Below, piece by piece: positions 55,511-64,000 of a DNA stretch of 64,000 nucleotides. Position numbers and translations under genes: made by a program. The notes under the pieces were generated by a model. That model had not been told where the DNA came from. It worked only from the letters and a program-made list of their open reading frames with translations, and did no database searches. Numbering within the stretch: the first letter of the stretch is position 1; each line of letters starts with the position of its first letter. The stretch comes from Sulfomarinibacter sp963733915 (GTDB taxonomy: Bacteria > Acidobacteriota > Thermoanaerobaculia > Thermoanaerobaculales > Sulfomarinibacteraceae), in NCBI GenBank assembly GCA_963733915.1, contig CAVTEP010000003.1, forward strand, positions 248,001 to 312,000, in the 5' to 3' direction.

Positions 55511-57624
55511 GACCCGTCGAGGACCCCCAACATGAACGCGTACTCGAGCGCAGTCTCCTCGTACTTCCGGTAGCGGCCGGTGACGCCCCCGTGGCCCGCC
55601 GCCGCCATCTCGGTCTTGAGCACGAGTGGGTTGTCGTCGGTCTTTGTCGCGCGCAGCTTGGCCACCCACTTGGCCGGCTCGAAGTACTGCACCTGCGAGT
55701 CCTCGAGCGCGGTCGTCACCAGCATCGCCGGATAGCTCCTGGCGGCGACGTTGTCATAGGGCGAGTAGGACAGCATGTACTCGTAGTACTCGGGCTGCTT
55801 GGGATCGCCCCATTCGTCGAACTCGGCGGTGGTCAGCGGAATGTCATCGTCGAGCATCGTGGTGACCACGTCTACCCACGGCACGTTGGCAATGATCCCG
55901 GCAAAGAGCTCCGGGGCCATGTTGGCGACGGCGCCCATCAGGAGCCCGCCCGCGCTGCCGCCCTTGGCGAAGAGCCGGTCCGGCGAGGTGTATCCCTGAT
56001 CCACGAGATACTGCCCGCAGTTGATGAAATCCGTAAAGGTGTTCTTCTTTTTGAGCAGCTTGCCATCCTCGTACCACCACCGCCCCATTTCCTGGCCGCC
56101 GCGGATGTGGGCGATCGCAAAGACAAAACCGCGGTCGAGAAGGCTCACCACCTCGGGCCGGAACCACGCCTCCGAGCTCGATCCGTACGAGCCGTAGGCG
56201 TAGAGGAGCGCAGGATTGCCGCCGTCGCGCTCGAGACCCGTGCGGTAGACGATCGAGATCGGCACCTCGACACCGTCGCGGGCCGGCGCCAGCAGCCGCT
56301 CGACGGTGTAATTGTCCGGGTTGAATCCGCCCCGCACCTGCTCCCGCTTCATCAGCGTCCGTTCGCCGGTCCCCATGTCCAGGTCGTAGATGGTCTTCGG
56401 GGTATCGAGAGAGCTGTAGCCGTAACGGAGGAAGACCGAGTCCACCTCCGGGTTTTCGTCTACCCAAGTGACATAGGTGGGATCGTCGAACTCGATCTCG
56501 ATCTCGTCGCCGCCGGCCCAGGGGATGACTCGGATGTGGCGCAGACCGTCCCGGCGCTCGGTGACGACCAGATAGTCGTTGAAGACCTCCATGTCCTGAA
56601 AAAAGACGTCACTGCGTCCCGGGATTACCTCGCGCCAGCTTCCGCGGCCGGGGCTTGCGACCGGCGTTTCCATCAACCGGAAGTTCTCGGCCTCGAGGTT
56701 GGTCCGGATGACGAAGCGGTTGCCGATATGGGAAATCTCGTACTCCACATCGCGTTCGCGGGGGGCGATCACCTGGAACTCGTCGGTCGGATGGTCGGCG
56801 TCGAGGAACCGGACTTCAGAGGCCAGGGTGTGTTCGGAGTGAATCAGAATGTACTGCTTGGATCTGGTCTTCGAGACATAGACGCTGAAGGTCGGGTCGG
56901 TCTCCTCGTATATCAGCACGTCCTCGGCCGGGTCGGTGCCGAGCACATGCCTGTACACCTGGTAGGAGCGCAAGGTTTCGGGGTCCTGCTTGGCGTAGAA
57001 GAGAGTATTGCTGTCATTCGCCCAGACGAGATTCCCTGTGACCGCCGGAATCACGTCCGAAAGCGCCTCGCCGTCTACCAGGTTCGTGATATTGATGGTG
57101 TACTTGCGGCGACCCACGGTATCCAGCGCCCACGCCAAAAGCCGGGTGTCGGGGCTGACTGCAACGCCGCGCACCGAGCAGAAATCATGGCCCTCGGCCA
57201 CCCGGTTGACGTCGAGGATGATCTCCTCCGGCGCCTCGGGCGAGCCCTTCCTCCGGCAGTAGACGGGGTACTCGAGCTCCCCCTCGTATCGCGTGTAGTA
57301 GTAGTAGCCGTCGTCCAACGCGGGAACGGTCGAATCGTCGGGCTCGATCCGGTTTTTGAGCTCTTCATAAAGCTCCGCCTGCAAGGTCTCGGTCGTCGCC
57401 ATCACGCCCGCGGTGTAGGCGTTCTCCGCTTCGAGATAGGCGAGCACCTCGGGGTTCTCCCTTTCACGAAGCCAGTAATAGTCATCCAGCCGCACATCGC
57501 CGTGCTGTTCGAGCTGGTGCGGTTTCTTTTCCGCCACCGGGGCGACCGGTCCGGACGGTGCGCACGATGTCAGGACCGCCAAGCACACGGCGGCGAGGAG
57601 GAGCTTCGAAAGTTTCAGGTTCAT
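55504..57624 (-). CDS. Oligopeptidase B-like S9 family peptidase, lipoprotein
   Basis: The 706-residue protein has a lipobox (AAVCLAVLTSC), so it is probably envelope-anchored, unlike the cytoplasmic E. coli oligopeptidase B. The N-terminal beta-propeller starts VRLDDYYWLRERENPEV. The C-terminal alpha/beta hydrolase carries the catalytic Ser in FAKGGSAGGLLMGAV, the Asp in TTALEDSQVQY and the His in AAAGHGGVTGRY. These enzymes cleave after basic residues in short peptides. The stop codon is inside a repeat array. Confidence 0.92.
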   Translation of the reverse strand: MNLKLSKLLLAAVCLAVLTSCAPSGPVAPVAEKKPHQLEQHGDVRLDDYYWLRERENPEVLAYLEAENAYTAGVMATTETLQAELYEELKNRIEPDDSTVPALDDGYYYYTRYEGELEYPVYCRRKGSPEAPEEIILDVNRVAEGHDFCSVRGVAVSPDTRLLAWALDTVGRRKYTINITNLVDGEALSDVIPAVTGNLVWANDSNTLFYAKQDPETLRSYQVYRHVLGTDPAEDVLIYEETDPTFSVYVSKTRSKQYILIHSEHTLASEVRFLDADHPTDEFQVIAPRERDVEYEISHIGNRFVIRTNLEAENFRLMETPVASPGRGSWREVIPGRSDVFFQDMEVFNDYLVVTERRDGLRHIRVIPWAGGDEIEIEFDDPTYVTWVDENPEVDSVFLRYGYSSLDTPKTIYDLDMGTGERTLMKREQVRGGFNPDNYTVERLLAPARDGVEVPISIVYRTGLERDGGNPALLYAYGSYGSSSEAWFRPEVVSLLDRGFVFAIAHIRGGQEMGRWWYEDGKLLKKKNTFTDFINCGQYLVDQGYTSPDRLFAKGGSAGGLLMGAVANMAPELFAGIIANVPWVDVVTTMLDDDIPLTTAEFDEWGDPKQPEYYEYMLSYSPYDNVAARSYPAMLVTTALEDSQVQYFEPAKWVAKLRATKTDDNPLVLKTEMAAAGHGGVTGRYRKYEETALEYAFMLGVLDGSL

Positions 57625-57685
57625 TGGGACCTCCGATTTGTGAGAAGCTGAGGACTGCCCTCACCGGAACCGGAGTATACCCCCG

Positions 57686-58078
57686 CTATCCGTGCCCGCC
57701 CTGTAATCTCAGGTCGAGCTCGTGAAAGAACTCGAGAACCGGCGCCGTCGAAGCCCTGGACGACTCGCCCGAGTACGAGGCGCCGCTCCGGGTTTGCACG
57801 TCCACAACGACACGGCCGGCCTTAACCTCGACCAGCACCACCAGGGTCGGGCTGGCGGCGCCGCGTGAGCGCGAAGGCTCGGCGGTGATGCGGCCTTTTT
57901 CGCGATCGGACTCAACCAGATAGTCGGCCTCCTCGAGGACGTCGATCACCGCCTCGATGACCCGTTCGCGGGGCGCGATATAGCTGCGTGTCCACGCGTC
58001 GGAGGAATCCGTGGAGGTCGTGCACGCGGACGCCATCAGAACGAAAAACACCGGCCCAACCAGGATTCGGCAACTCAT
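57686..58078 (-). CDS. Small hypothetical lipoprotein
   Basis: The 130-residue protein has a lipobox (GPVFFVLMASAC) and a single alpha/beta domain: RVIEAVIDVLEEADYLVESDREKGRITAEPS followed by strands VVLVEVKAGRVVVDVQTRSG. The pattern of a helix and an ESDREKGxITAE strand recalls small periplasmic lipoproteins of the DUF3568/BamC-like sort, by pattern only. It is 61 bp upstream of the ptrB-like gene on the same strand. Confidence 0.7.
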   Translation of the reverse strand: MSCRILVGPVFFVLMASACTTSTDSSDAWTRSYIAPRERVIEAVIDVLEEADYLVESDREKGRITAEPSRSRGAASPTLVVLVEVKAGRVVVDVQTRSGASYSGESSRASTAPVLEFFHELDLRLQGGHG

Positions 58079-58127
58079 CGGCCGATCTTAACTCAGAAAT
58101 CTGACCGGGTCCCCGCTGCGGTTGGTC

Positions 58128-58156
58128 TTGACAATCCCGCCCCGCGTGTTGATATT
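58128..58156 (+). promoter_or_regulatory. Promoter upstream of the tandem alpha/beta-barrel exported protein
   Basis: -35 TTGACA, 17-nt spacer, -10 GATATT, followed by a long leader of about 128 nt before the start codon at 58291. The leader holds no structure I recognise. Confidence 0.5.
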
Positions 58157-58290
58157 GATTCTAAATATTCTGAACGGACGGGAGCGTGCGAACTCGGACG
58201 GCGCAAGCCCACGGTTCACGACGTGCGGCGGGAATCGTGCGCCGCCAAGACCAACCGCCGGCAGCCGGCACAACGAAAGAGGAGTTGGAT

Positions 58291-59067
58291 ATGGCAAAGA
58301 ACCGAATGTTTCTGGCCGCGTGGATCGTTCTGATCATTGCGGCACCGCTCATGGGCGAAGAAGCGGAAAAACCGCCGATGTCGGTGGCCCAGAGCTACTT
58401 CGTCACCGTCAACTTCGACCAGGCGCTCGAGTTCGAAGCCGCCTGGAAGGGCCATCTCGAGTGGCACGCGAGCAAGAACGACACCTGGTACTGGCACACC
58501 TGGCAGGTAGCGAACGGCAAGAACCTCGGCCAGTACATCGTGCGCACCGGCGATCACGGCTGGGCCGATTTCGACGATCACGCCGAGTTCGACAGGGACG
58601 ATACGGCAGACTTTCTGAAAAACGTTTCGCAGTTCGTACACAAGGTCTCCAGCGTCATGGTCGTCAGCAGCCCCGAAATATCGAATTGGCCCGCGGATTA
58701 CGGCATGCCGACGATGGTGGACGTCACGGTCTTCGACATCAACGGCGGCTCCGACGACGCCTTCTATCACATGATCAAGAAGCTCCACGAGGCGATCGTC
58801 GAGAAGGACATGCCGTTCCACTATTCGTGGTCGTGGGTGGCCAGCGGTGGTGAGGGCTCGGGGCCGACCTGGGTCCTGGTGTTCCCGTTCAAGAGCTGGG
58901 CCGAGTACGGCGAGAGCATGGAGCCGGATTTCTGGAAGATGGTGGAGGAGGTCTATGGCGAGTTCGAAACCAATCTCCTCCGCAAGACGTGGTCCAAGTC
59001 GGTAGCCAGCTACGAGAATTTCATCGCCGCCTACCGTGCGGACCTCAGCTACAATCCGCCGAAGTAG
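58291..59067 (+). CDS. Hypothetical exported protein, probable tandem dimeric alpha/beta-barrel fold
   Basis: The 258-residue protein starts MAKNRMFLAAWIVLIIAAPLMG, a signal peptide, after GAGGAG. The mature part seems to contain two similar halves: AQSYFVTVNFDQALEFEAAW...YWHTWQVANGK...WADFDD and VDVTVFDINGGSDDAFYHMI...YSWSWVASGGEG...SWAEYGE. Each reads beta-helix-beta-beta as in ABM/Dabb-type ferredoxin-like domains. The aromatic YWHTWQ and YSWSWV strands are conspicuous. No catalytic residue can be named. The two genes downstream beyond the anti-sigma factor include another double-ABM protein. Confidence 0.72.
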   Translation: MAKNRMFLAAWIVLIIAAPLMGEEAEKPPMSVAQSYFVTVNFDQALEFEAAWKGHLEWHASKNDTWYWHTWQVANGKNLGQYIVRTGDHGWADFDDHAEFDRDDTADFLKNVSQFVHKVSSVMVVSSPEISNWPADYGMPTMVDVTVFDINGGSDDAFYHMIKKLHEAIVEKDMPFHYSWSWVASGGEGSGPTWVLVFPFKSWAEYGESMEPDFWKMVEEVYGEFETNLLRKTWSKSVASYENFIAAYRADLSYNPPK

Positions 59068-59094
59068 TTACACACGCTGACCGCAGAAAGCTTG

Positions 59095-59119
59095 CAGGCG
59101 GCCCATCGGAGGCCGCCTG
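59095..59119 (+). terminator. Bidirectional terminator between convergent genes
   Basis: A 9-bp stem CAGGCGGCC / GGCCGCCTG with a 7-nt loop, followed by TAATCTTTC on the plus strand and CAAGCTTTC on the minus strand, lies between the exported protein and the anti-sigma factor gene. Confidence 0.65.
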
Positions 59120-59126
59120 TAATCTT

Positions 59127-59684
59127 TCAGCCTTCCGGCGATTCGCCTTTTTTCGGCGCCTTGATCATCCAGATTTCGGTGCCGTTTTTCTCGAAACGGA
59201 CCTCATCCATGAGCTGGTTGATCAGAAAAATGCCGCGACCGCTGTCGGCGTAGATGTTCTTTCCCACTACCGGGCTCGGCACCGAATCGGGGTCAAAGCC
59301 CTTGCCGGGATCGCGGACGATGATGATCATCCCGCGATGCTCTTCGCAGGCAACTATGATTTCCACCCGTTTTTCCGGATCGTGCCCACACCCGTGCTCG
59401 ACGGCGTTGGCCAGGGCTTCGTAGAGGGAAACCTCGATTTCGAACTCGGCATCCTCGGCGCACTGCTGGTCGCGCACGACCTCCATGATCTGCTCGACCA
59501 CCTCGGGGATCGCGGTCGTCTCCCCGGGAAGCTCCTTTTGCACCCGGACCATCAGGTCGTCCGAGTGAAACTCGCACCGAGACGTGGACTCGATCATCAT
59601 CTCTCCAGCTCTGCCTCCCTCGAGTTTCGAAGCGAGACTCGCGGGCCGACTTGTTTGGACTTCAGTATTCCTTCGTTCGATCAT
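59127..59684 (-). CDS. RsbW-like anti-sigma factor / histidine-kinase-type ATPase
   Basis: The 185-residue protein has the GHKL ATPase motifs of RsbW/SpoIIAB: N-box SLYEALANAVEHGCGHD, G1 box VRDPGKGFDPDSVP and G2 SGRGIFLINQLMDEV. Such small proteins bind a sigma factor or anti-anti-sigma partner and phosphorylate the latter. No sigma or STAS gene is adjacent. A second candidate start, MIESTSRCEFH, has GGAG five bases upstream and would give about 157 residues, nearer the family norm; I keep the longer form but am unsure. Confidence 0.84.
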   Translation of the reverse strand: MIERRNTEVQTSRPASLASKLEGGRAGEMMIESTSRCEFHSDDLMVRVQKELPGETTAIPEVVEQIMEVVRDQQCAEDAEFEIEVSLYEALANAVEHGCGHDPEKRVEIIVACEEHRGMIIIVRDPGKGFDPDSVPSPVVGKNIYADSGRGIFLINQLMDEVRFEKNGTEIWMIKAPKKGESPEG

Positions 59685-59921
59685 ACTGCACTCGACCGGA
59701 CAAGTTTCACCTCAAATCGATTCGCGCGTGGAAGCCCGCTTTGCTCCACTCTCTTTGCAGTTCTCGCGGAGATTCCATATGACAACGACGAATAGCCGGC
59801 TGTTGCGGTTGATAGAATCCTGTTCTGCTCCTCCTGCTCGATCGTTGAACTGCGGTCGAGATTGTATCTCAGTCCTGTCAGTATTACCACCGTGACGTGC
59901 GCTGATTCTGGAAACGAGTGC

Positions 59922-60680
59922 CTAGTTTCCGAGTCGGCGACCGGTGACCACCTGGAAACCCCGCACATCGAGGTCTTTTCCAGTCACCGTCTCCCGGTCT
60001 CCGGTCGGACCAAACGATAGCTTCCACTGGTACAACCCCGAGAAGAACTCACTGACCCTTGCGACCATCTTGTCGAAGGCGCCGCTGAGCTCGTGGCGGA
60101 TGGCATCCTCCTCGCTGTCCCAGACCGTCACCGACAACGCTCGCGACTGGGTCTTGGTGTTTTCGACCAGAAAGACGGCGCGACACCCCTTGGTGGCCAT
60201 CAGCGCTGGTTTGATCTCCTTGTCGTAGCGCTCTTTAAGCTCGTCAAACCGCCCGGTGTCGACTCTCGCAGACACCAGCCGTACGAAGAATCGCTGCGGC
60301 CCGACCGCATCGACGACTTCGCCCATCGCCGCCACCTCGACCGGGTAGGCCTCGACCTCCGGATCCTGCAGCTGTGAAGCTCCACTACTCTCACGCTCAG
60401 CTGATTGCACCCGTCCTTCCGACACCTCGGCGAGGAAATCGTCGCTGTCGTCGAGAAGATCGTCATACAGTCCGCTCTTTTCGTAGGCTTCAGCTGACTC
60501 CCGGGAACGCCACATCGTCATCGACACACACTCCTGGTCATCAGCCGATGGCTGCAGAAGGCTCGCGTAAAGGCACCCCCCGCTTTCTTGCAGGGCAGGA
60601 ATCACGCGCTCCTCGTAAAAACGGGCGAGATCGCGCAGCTTGCCCTGCTTGACCTTCAGGTTGACGAAACGCATGAACAT
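59922..60680 (-). CDS. Tandem ABM-domain protein
   Basis: The 252-residue protein holds two antibiotic-biosynthesis-monooxygenase (dimeric alpha/beta barrel) domains. The first is MFMRFVNLKVKQGKLRDLARFYEERVIPAL...SMTMWRSRESAEAYE; the second, near residue 140, is FVRLVSARVDTGRFDELKERYDKEIKPAL...SVTVWDSEEDAIRHE. A Ser/Glu-rich linker joins them. The fold is used by small oxygenases, heme-degrading enzymes and stress proteins; without cofactor residues the activity is open. It has no signal peptide. AGGGAGG precedes the chosen ATG. Confidence 0.82.
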   Translation of the reverse strand: MFMRFVNLKVKQGKLRDLARFYEERVIPALQESGGCLYASLLQPSADDQECVSMTMWRSRESAEAYEKSGLYDDLLDDSDDFLAEVSEGRVQSAERESSGASQLQDPEVEAYPVEVAAMGEVVDAVGPQRFFVRLVSARVDTGRFDELKERYDKEIKPALMATKGCRAVFLVENTKTQSRALSVTVWDSEEDAIRHELSGAFDKMVARVSEFFSGLYQWKLSFGPTGDRETVTGKDLDVRGFQVVTGRRLGN

Positions 60681-60837
60681 GGCATTCCTCCCTTCACTCC
60701 GGGAGCGGTCGATGTGCCGTTTGCAAGCAGGTTTTCCACAATAGAAGGTCTCTGAACTGAAAACCCAAGCCACGGGCGGATCCATTCCAGCCACACGACG
60801 ATCGGGTCGAATGCAGGCGCGGTCTTCGGTTCATCGA

Positions 60838-61224
60838 TCACGATTCTCTCCTCCGCGCGCGGATCGCGCGCACCGTCCGGATGCGGGTCGTGCGCAGGCC
60901 GTCGCCGAATTCCAGGAAAAGCCCCGGCGCCGCGATGTGCTCGGTGAAGAGGGCGTGTCCGCCGGCCGTACAGCCGAGGACCTCGACGGTGGCCGAGCCC
61001 GAACCCTCGCGCTCGAACCAGCCGCCGCTGACATCGAAAGAACCGTCCGCGCGTGCGGTCAAAGAGTAGACCGAATTCTTGGTCGAGACGATGACCCGGT
61101 CGCCGTGTTCGAGGTCCCTCCGGCGGACCCCTCCGACAACATCCGCCGCCTGGGCCAGATCGTCGATCGGGATCGCCTTGAGCGGCCTGGTGCGGCGGTG
61201 AATCCCGCTCGGTGGATCGGTCAT
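60838..61224 (-). CDS. Small hypothetical protein coupled to the kinase gene
   Basis: The 128-residue protein overlaps the kinase stop by ATGA, so it is translated with the kinase. It is strand-rich: RRRDLEHGDRVIVSTKNSVYSL, then GSFDVSGGWFEREG, then ATVEVLGCTAGGHALFTEHIAAPGLFLEFGDG and a basic Arg-rich C-terminus. The pattern suggests a small beta-barrel. I do not recognise the family; a modulator or substrate of the kinase is only a guess from context. Confidence 0.68.
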   Translation of the reverse strand: MTDPPSGIHRRTRPLKAIPIDDLAQAADVVGGVRRRDLEHGDRVIVSTKNSVYSLTARADGSFDVSGGWFEREGSGSATVEVLGCTAGGHALFTEHIAAPGLFLEFGDGLRTTRIRTVRAIRARRRES

Positions 61225-63991
61225 TGCGCCACCTTCTTCAGCTTCTCGGGCCAACCGAGCACGACCACGATCGGCTCACCGTCCTCGACCCTGCTGCGAT
61301 TCAAAACAAACTTCTGCCCGTCGGCGAACACGTCGTACTGCCGATCGGTGGCCTCCTCGAGCCGAGCGCCAAAAAGAGCACTTGGCGAGCCGAAGGTCGG
61401 CGGATCGAGCGAGAAGACCGGCACCGCCATCAAACGTCCGTTCAGATCGACGTAGAAGAACTCCCGGCCGTCCTCGCGCCAGCACGGTGCGAACCCGCCC
61501 TCGGTTGAAACTCGGACCTCGCCGATCGCGCTGTCCAGGGCCCGTACATAGACCTCCCAACGCCTCGCCGCGTCCGAGGTATAGGCAATCCAGCGGCCGT
61601 CCGGCGACAGATCGGAACTCCACTCCATCGCGTGTTCCTGACCGAGGCGGCGCGGGTCGGGGTCGCCGTCGAGAGAACGGACCCAGAGTGAGCCCCCGCC
61701 CTGCACCCCGGCCTCCCAATACACCAGCCGACGGCCGTCGGGAGTCCAATCGTCCGGAGACACAAACGTGGCGGATGTAAACGCCGCCTGCCCCTGGCCC
61801 GACCTTTCCACCGCGATGCGGAAAATGCCGCTGGTTCCCGTCGTGCTCCCGATCGAGGAGAAGGCGACCTCGCGGCCATCGGGAGACCACGCGGCAAGCG
61901 AGTCGTCGCCCGTGCTGAATGTCAGGCGGGTCTCGATATTGCCCTCGATCTCGTGCAGCCAGAGGCCGCCGCCGACCGTCCCGGGCTCGTAGTGGGTTAC
62001 GACCACTCGCAGCCCGTCGGGCGACAGCCGCGGTCCGTAGTACCAGGTGTTGCTCTCCTCGGCGATCGCCTCGAGCTCGGTCCCCGAGCGATCGGCAACC
62101 ACCACACGCGTCGCACCCAGCCTGTCGTCTCGGTAAGCCAGCAGACCATTTGCAGAAACCGTGAGCGAACGCTGGCCCGAGACCGAGACGGTGCCGGCCA
62201 GCGAGATCCCGAGAGGTGACGGATCGCCCACCAGTTCGTTCCGGCGATCATCGAAACGGTGGGCGACCAGCGACTCGCCGGTCACGTAGAGAACGGAGTC
62301 GGGCGCCGCCCAGGCGCCCGACGAGTTGGCGGGCCCGAGCAGTTTCGAATCGAGCGATCCGAGCTCACCCAACCACAGCGTTCCCGGCTCGATGCCGGAG
62401 CCGCTCGAGGCGTAGAAGAGGAAGCGCTTGCCGTCGGGCAGAAAGTTCGGGAAGCGCTGCGTGCCGATGCCGCTGTCCTCGTCGATCCTGGTGGCCTCAG
62501 TCACCTCGCCGCCGTTCGCCGATACGGCCCGAAGCGGGCCGACGAAGCTCGGCGCGAAGACGATCACGTCGCCGGCGCCCCAGGCGCCCCCTCGCACATC
62601 CTGGTTCGAGCCGGTCTCAGCGATGATCCGGGGCTGGCCGCCGAAGAGCTCGGTCACCTTGAGGCGATTCTGTGCGAAAAAGCCGATCTTGCGGCTGTCC
62701 GGAGACCAGAACGGATACCGGGCGTCGTGGGTGCCGGGCAGCATCGTCGCTTCACGGTCCGCCAGGGCGCGGACCCAGAGGGCCATCCGTCCGTCCTCCC
62801 CGCGGGCCACGAAGGCCAGCCGCTGCCCGTCGGGCGAAAGAGCCATGCCACTGACCAGGCTGGTTCCAGGCGGCGCCCCGATCTCGAACTCGGCGTGCAA
62901 CGGCGGATCGCTTCCATGCCCGCTTGGTACGCTGAGCCAGCGCGGAGCGAGCCAGCCGAGAAGAAGCCCGACACCCAGTATGCAAGCGCCCAGGAGCCAG
63001 ATTCCACGGCCACTCCGGGCCGTCACGACGACCGGGTCGACACTTCTCCCATTCCCCGCCAGCACCTCGCCGATCGTGATCCGCGCATCGCCCATGTCGC
63101 GCTGCCGCATCTTCGGGTCCCGCTGGAGACAGCGGCCGATCAACGCTCGAATGCGAGGCGCCGTTGCCGCCGGCAGGGAGTCGAGATCCGGCTCGCGGGT
63201 CAGAATGGCCGCCAGTACGTCGGTGACCGTTTCACCCTCGAATAGCTTGCGCCCGGTGAGCATCTCCCACAGCACCACGCCGAACGCCCAGATGTCGGCC
63301 CGCTTGTCGACTTTTTTGCCCCGCGCCTGCTCGGGCGACATGTAGGCGGCGGTGCCGAGAATCACGCCTTCGACGGTCGCGTGGCGGGTGATGGTCGGCG
63401 AGAAGGACGAGCTGAGATCGGCAGCCTCCGTCCTCCCACGCCTTGGCGAGCCCGAAGTCGAGCACCTTGACCGTGCCGTCGTCGGTGATCTTGACGTTGG
63501 CCGGCTTGAGATCGCGGTGGACGATGCCCTGCTCGTGCGCCGCCTCGAGCGCCGCCGCGATCTGAAGCGCAATCGGAATCACCTCGTCGATCGGAATCGC
63601 GCCGCGTTGGATGCGTTCCGACAGATCCTCGCCTTCGACCAGCTCCATGATCAGGAAGGTGACCCCGCCCGCCTCCGCGGGCAGTTTTGAGTTTTGAGTT
63701 TTGAGTTTTGAGTGTTCGCCCGTGCCCGTCTCCGTTTCCGTTTCCGTGCCCGATGCTCCTGTCTCCAACCCATACAGATGCGCGATGTTGGGGTGGTTGA
63801 GGCTCGCCAGCACCTTCGCCTCGCGCTCGAATCTCGCCAACCGGTCCGGATCCTTCGCGAAATCCTCGGGCAGCACCTTGAGCGCCACCTCGCGGCCGAG
63901 CTTTTCGTCGGTCGCGCGCCACACCTCCCCCATCCCGCCGGCGCGCGAGCGCCGCGGTGATGCGGTAGTGGGCGAGGGTGGTGCCGATCAT
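61221..63991 (-). pseudogene. Membrane Ser/Thr protein kinase with TolB-like propeller, two frameshifts and an in-frame repeat
   Basis: The kinase domain is complete when two single-base shifts are undone (near 63950 in the Gly-rich loop, GGMGEVW; near 63435 after DFGLAKAWED). It has VALKVLPEDF (Lys), HRDLKPANVKI, LDFGLAKA and GTAAYMSPEQARG. One membrane helix (IWLLGACILGVGLLLGWLAP) leads to a PD40/TolB-like propeller with repeats such as ALSPDGQRLAFVA, FWSPDSRKIGFF and AWSPDGREVAFSS. Restored length is about 920 residues. Between beta-4 and beta-5 of the N-lobe about 30 residues are foreign, including SKLKTQNSKL from a heptamer array. The start ATG lies nine bases from the right edge. Confidence 0.85.
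63683..63713. repeat. AGTTTTG heptamer array inside the kinase coding region
   Basis: Four exact copies of AGTTTTG, then AGT, lie in the stretch that encodes the loop between strands 4 and 5 of the kinase N-lobe. The unit equals that of the arrays near 18985-19163. A hexamer-like TTTCCG run follows at about 63730-63750. Confidence 0.82.
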
Positions 63992-64000
63992 GACGTCTCT

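Noticed and set aside
55591..57651. 686-codon plus-strand frame opposite the ptrB-like peptidase
   Set aside because: Shadow of the S9 peptidase, which has its full catalytic triad on the minus strand.

Overview
GC-rich, gene-dense bacterial chromosomal DNA with about 45 protein genes and no rRNA, tRNA or CRISPR array that I could find. Several markers together point to an Acidobacteriota member, probably Thermoanaerobaculia-like: a VWFA protein of the acidobacterial type, an Oar-like TonB receptor with a carboxypeptidase-regulatory N-terminus, TPR lipoproteins, a Ser/Thr kinase fused to a TolB-like propeller, MqnA of the futalosine menaquinone route, and many lipoproteins. The taxonomy is inferred from gene content only.

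Layout. 0-7.4 kb: partial SDR, PhoD-like phosphatase, a heterodimeric ABC exporter with one degenerate ATP site, and hpt. 8-11 kb: a MazF/RHH toxin-antitoxin pair with a promoter-operator and a probable leaderless start, then a HAD-IG nucleotidase and mqnA. 11-21 kb: DASS carboxylate carrier, alkyltransferase-like protein, priA, a GspE-N-domain protein, TolC-like porin, POT transporter and a DUF2231-like membrane protein. 21-30 kb (minus strand): sulfatase-TPR lipoprotein, carboxypeptidase-regulatory/TPR protein, TonB receptor and VWFA protein, all broken by single-base indels. 30.6-33.6 kb: a MoxR AAA+ ATPase with a large uncharacterised partner. 33.7-40 kb: thioredoxin-like lipoprotein and a MacA/MacB-type efflux operon. 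40-45 kb: a second POT transporter, a TVNGSI-repeat lipoprotein and a Znu-type metal-uptake operon led by an RHH/Cys-motif regulator. 45-55 kb: two proteins sharing an unfamiliar six-cysteine domain, M48 and PepF peptidases, methyltransferase, YihY, HtrA, exported Ni-superoxide dismutase and a MetH-activation-like protein. 55-64 kb: PtrB-like peptidase, tandem alpha/beta-barrel proteins, an RsbW-like anti-sigma factor, and the kinase.

Two window-wide features stand out. First, a family of intergenic elements made of heptamer or octamer arrays (AATTAGG, AAATTCG, CAATTTT, AACGTTC types), often in inverted pairs around CCCACCC/GGGTGGG tracts. They tend to begin at or beside stop codons, fill almost every junction of the efflux operon, encode a tail on a methyltransferase, and interrupt the kinase N-lobe in frame. 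Second, single-nucleotide indels cluster at about 22.9-29.8 kb, 51.8-52.0 kb and 63.4-63.95 kb, plus one at 38.66 kb. Protein similarity is intact on both sides of each, so uncorrected assembly error is the leading explanation.
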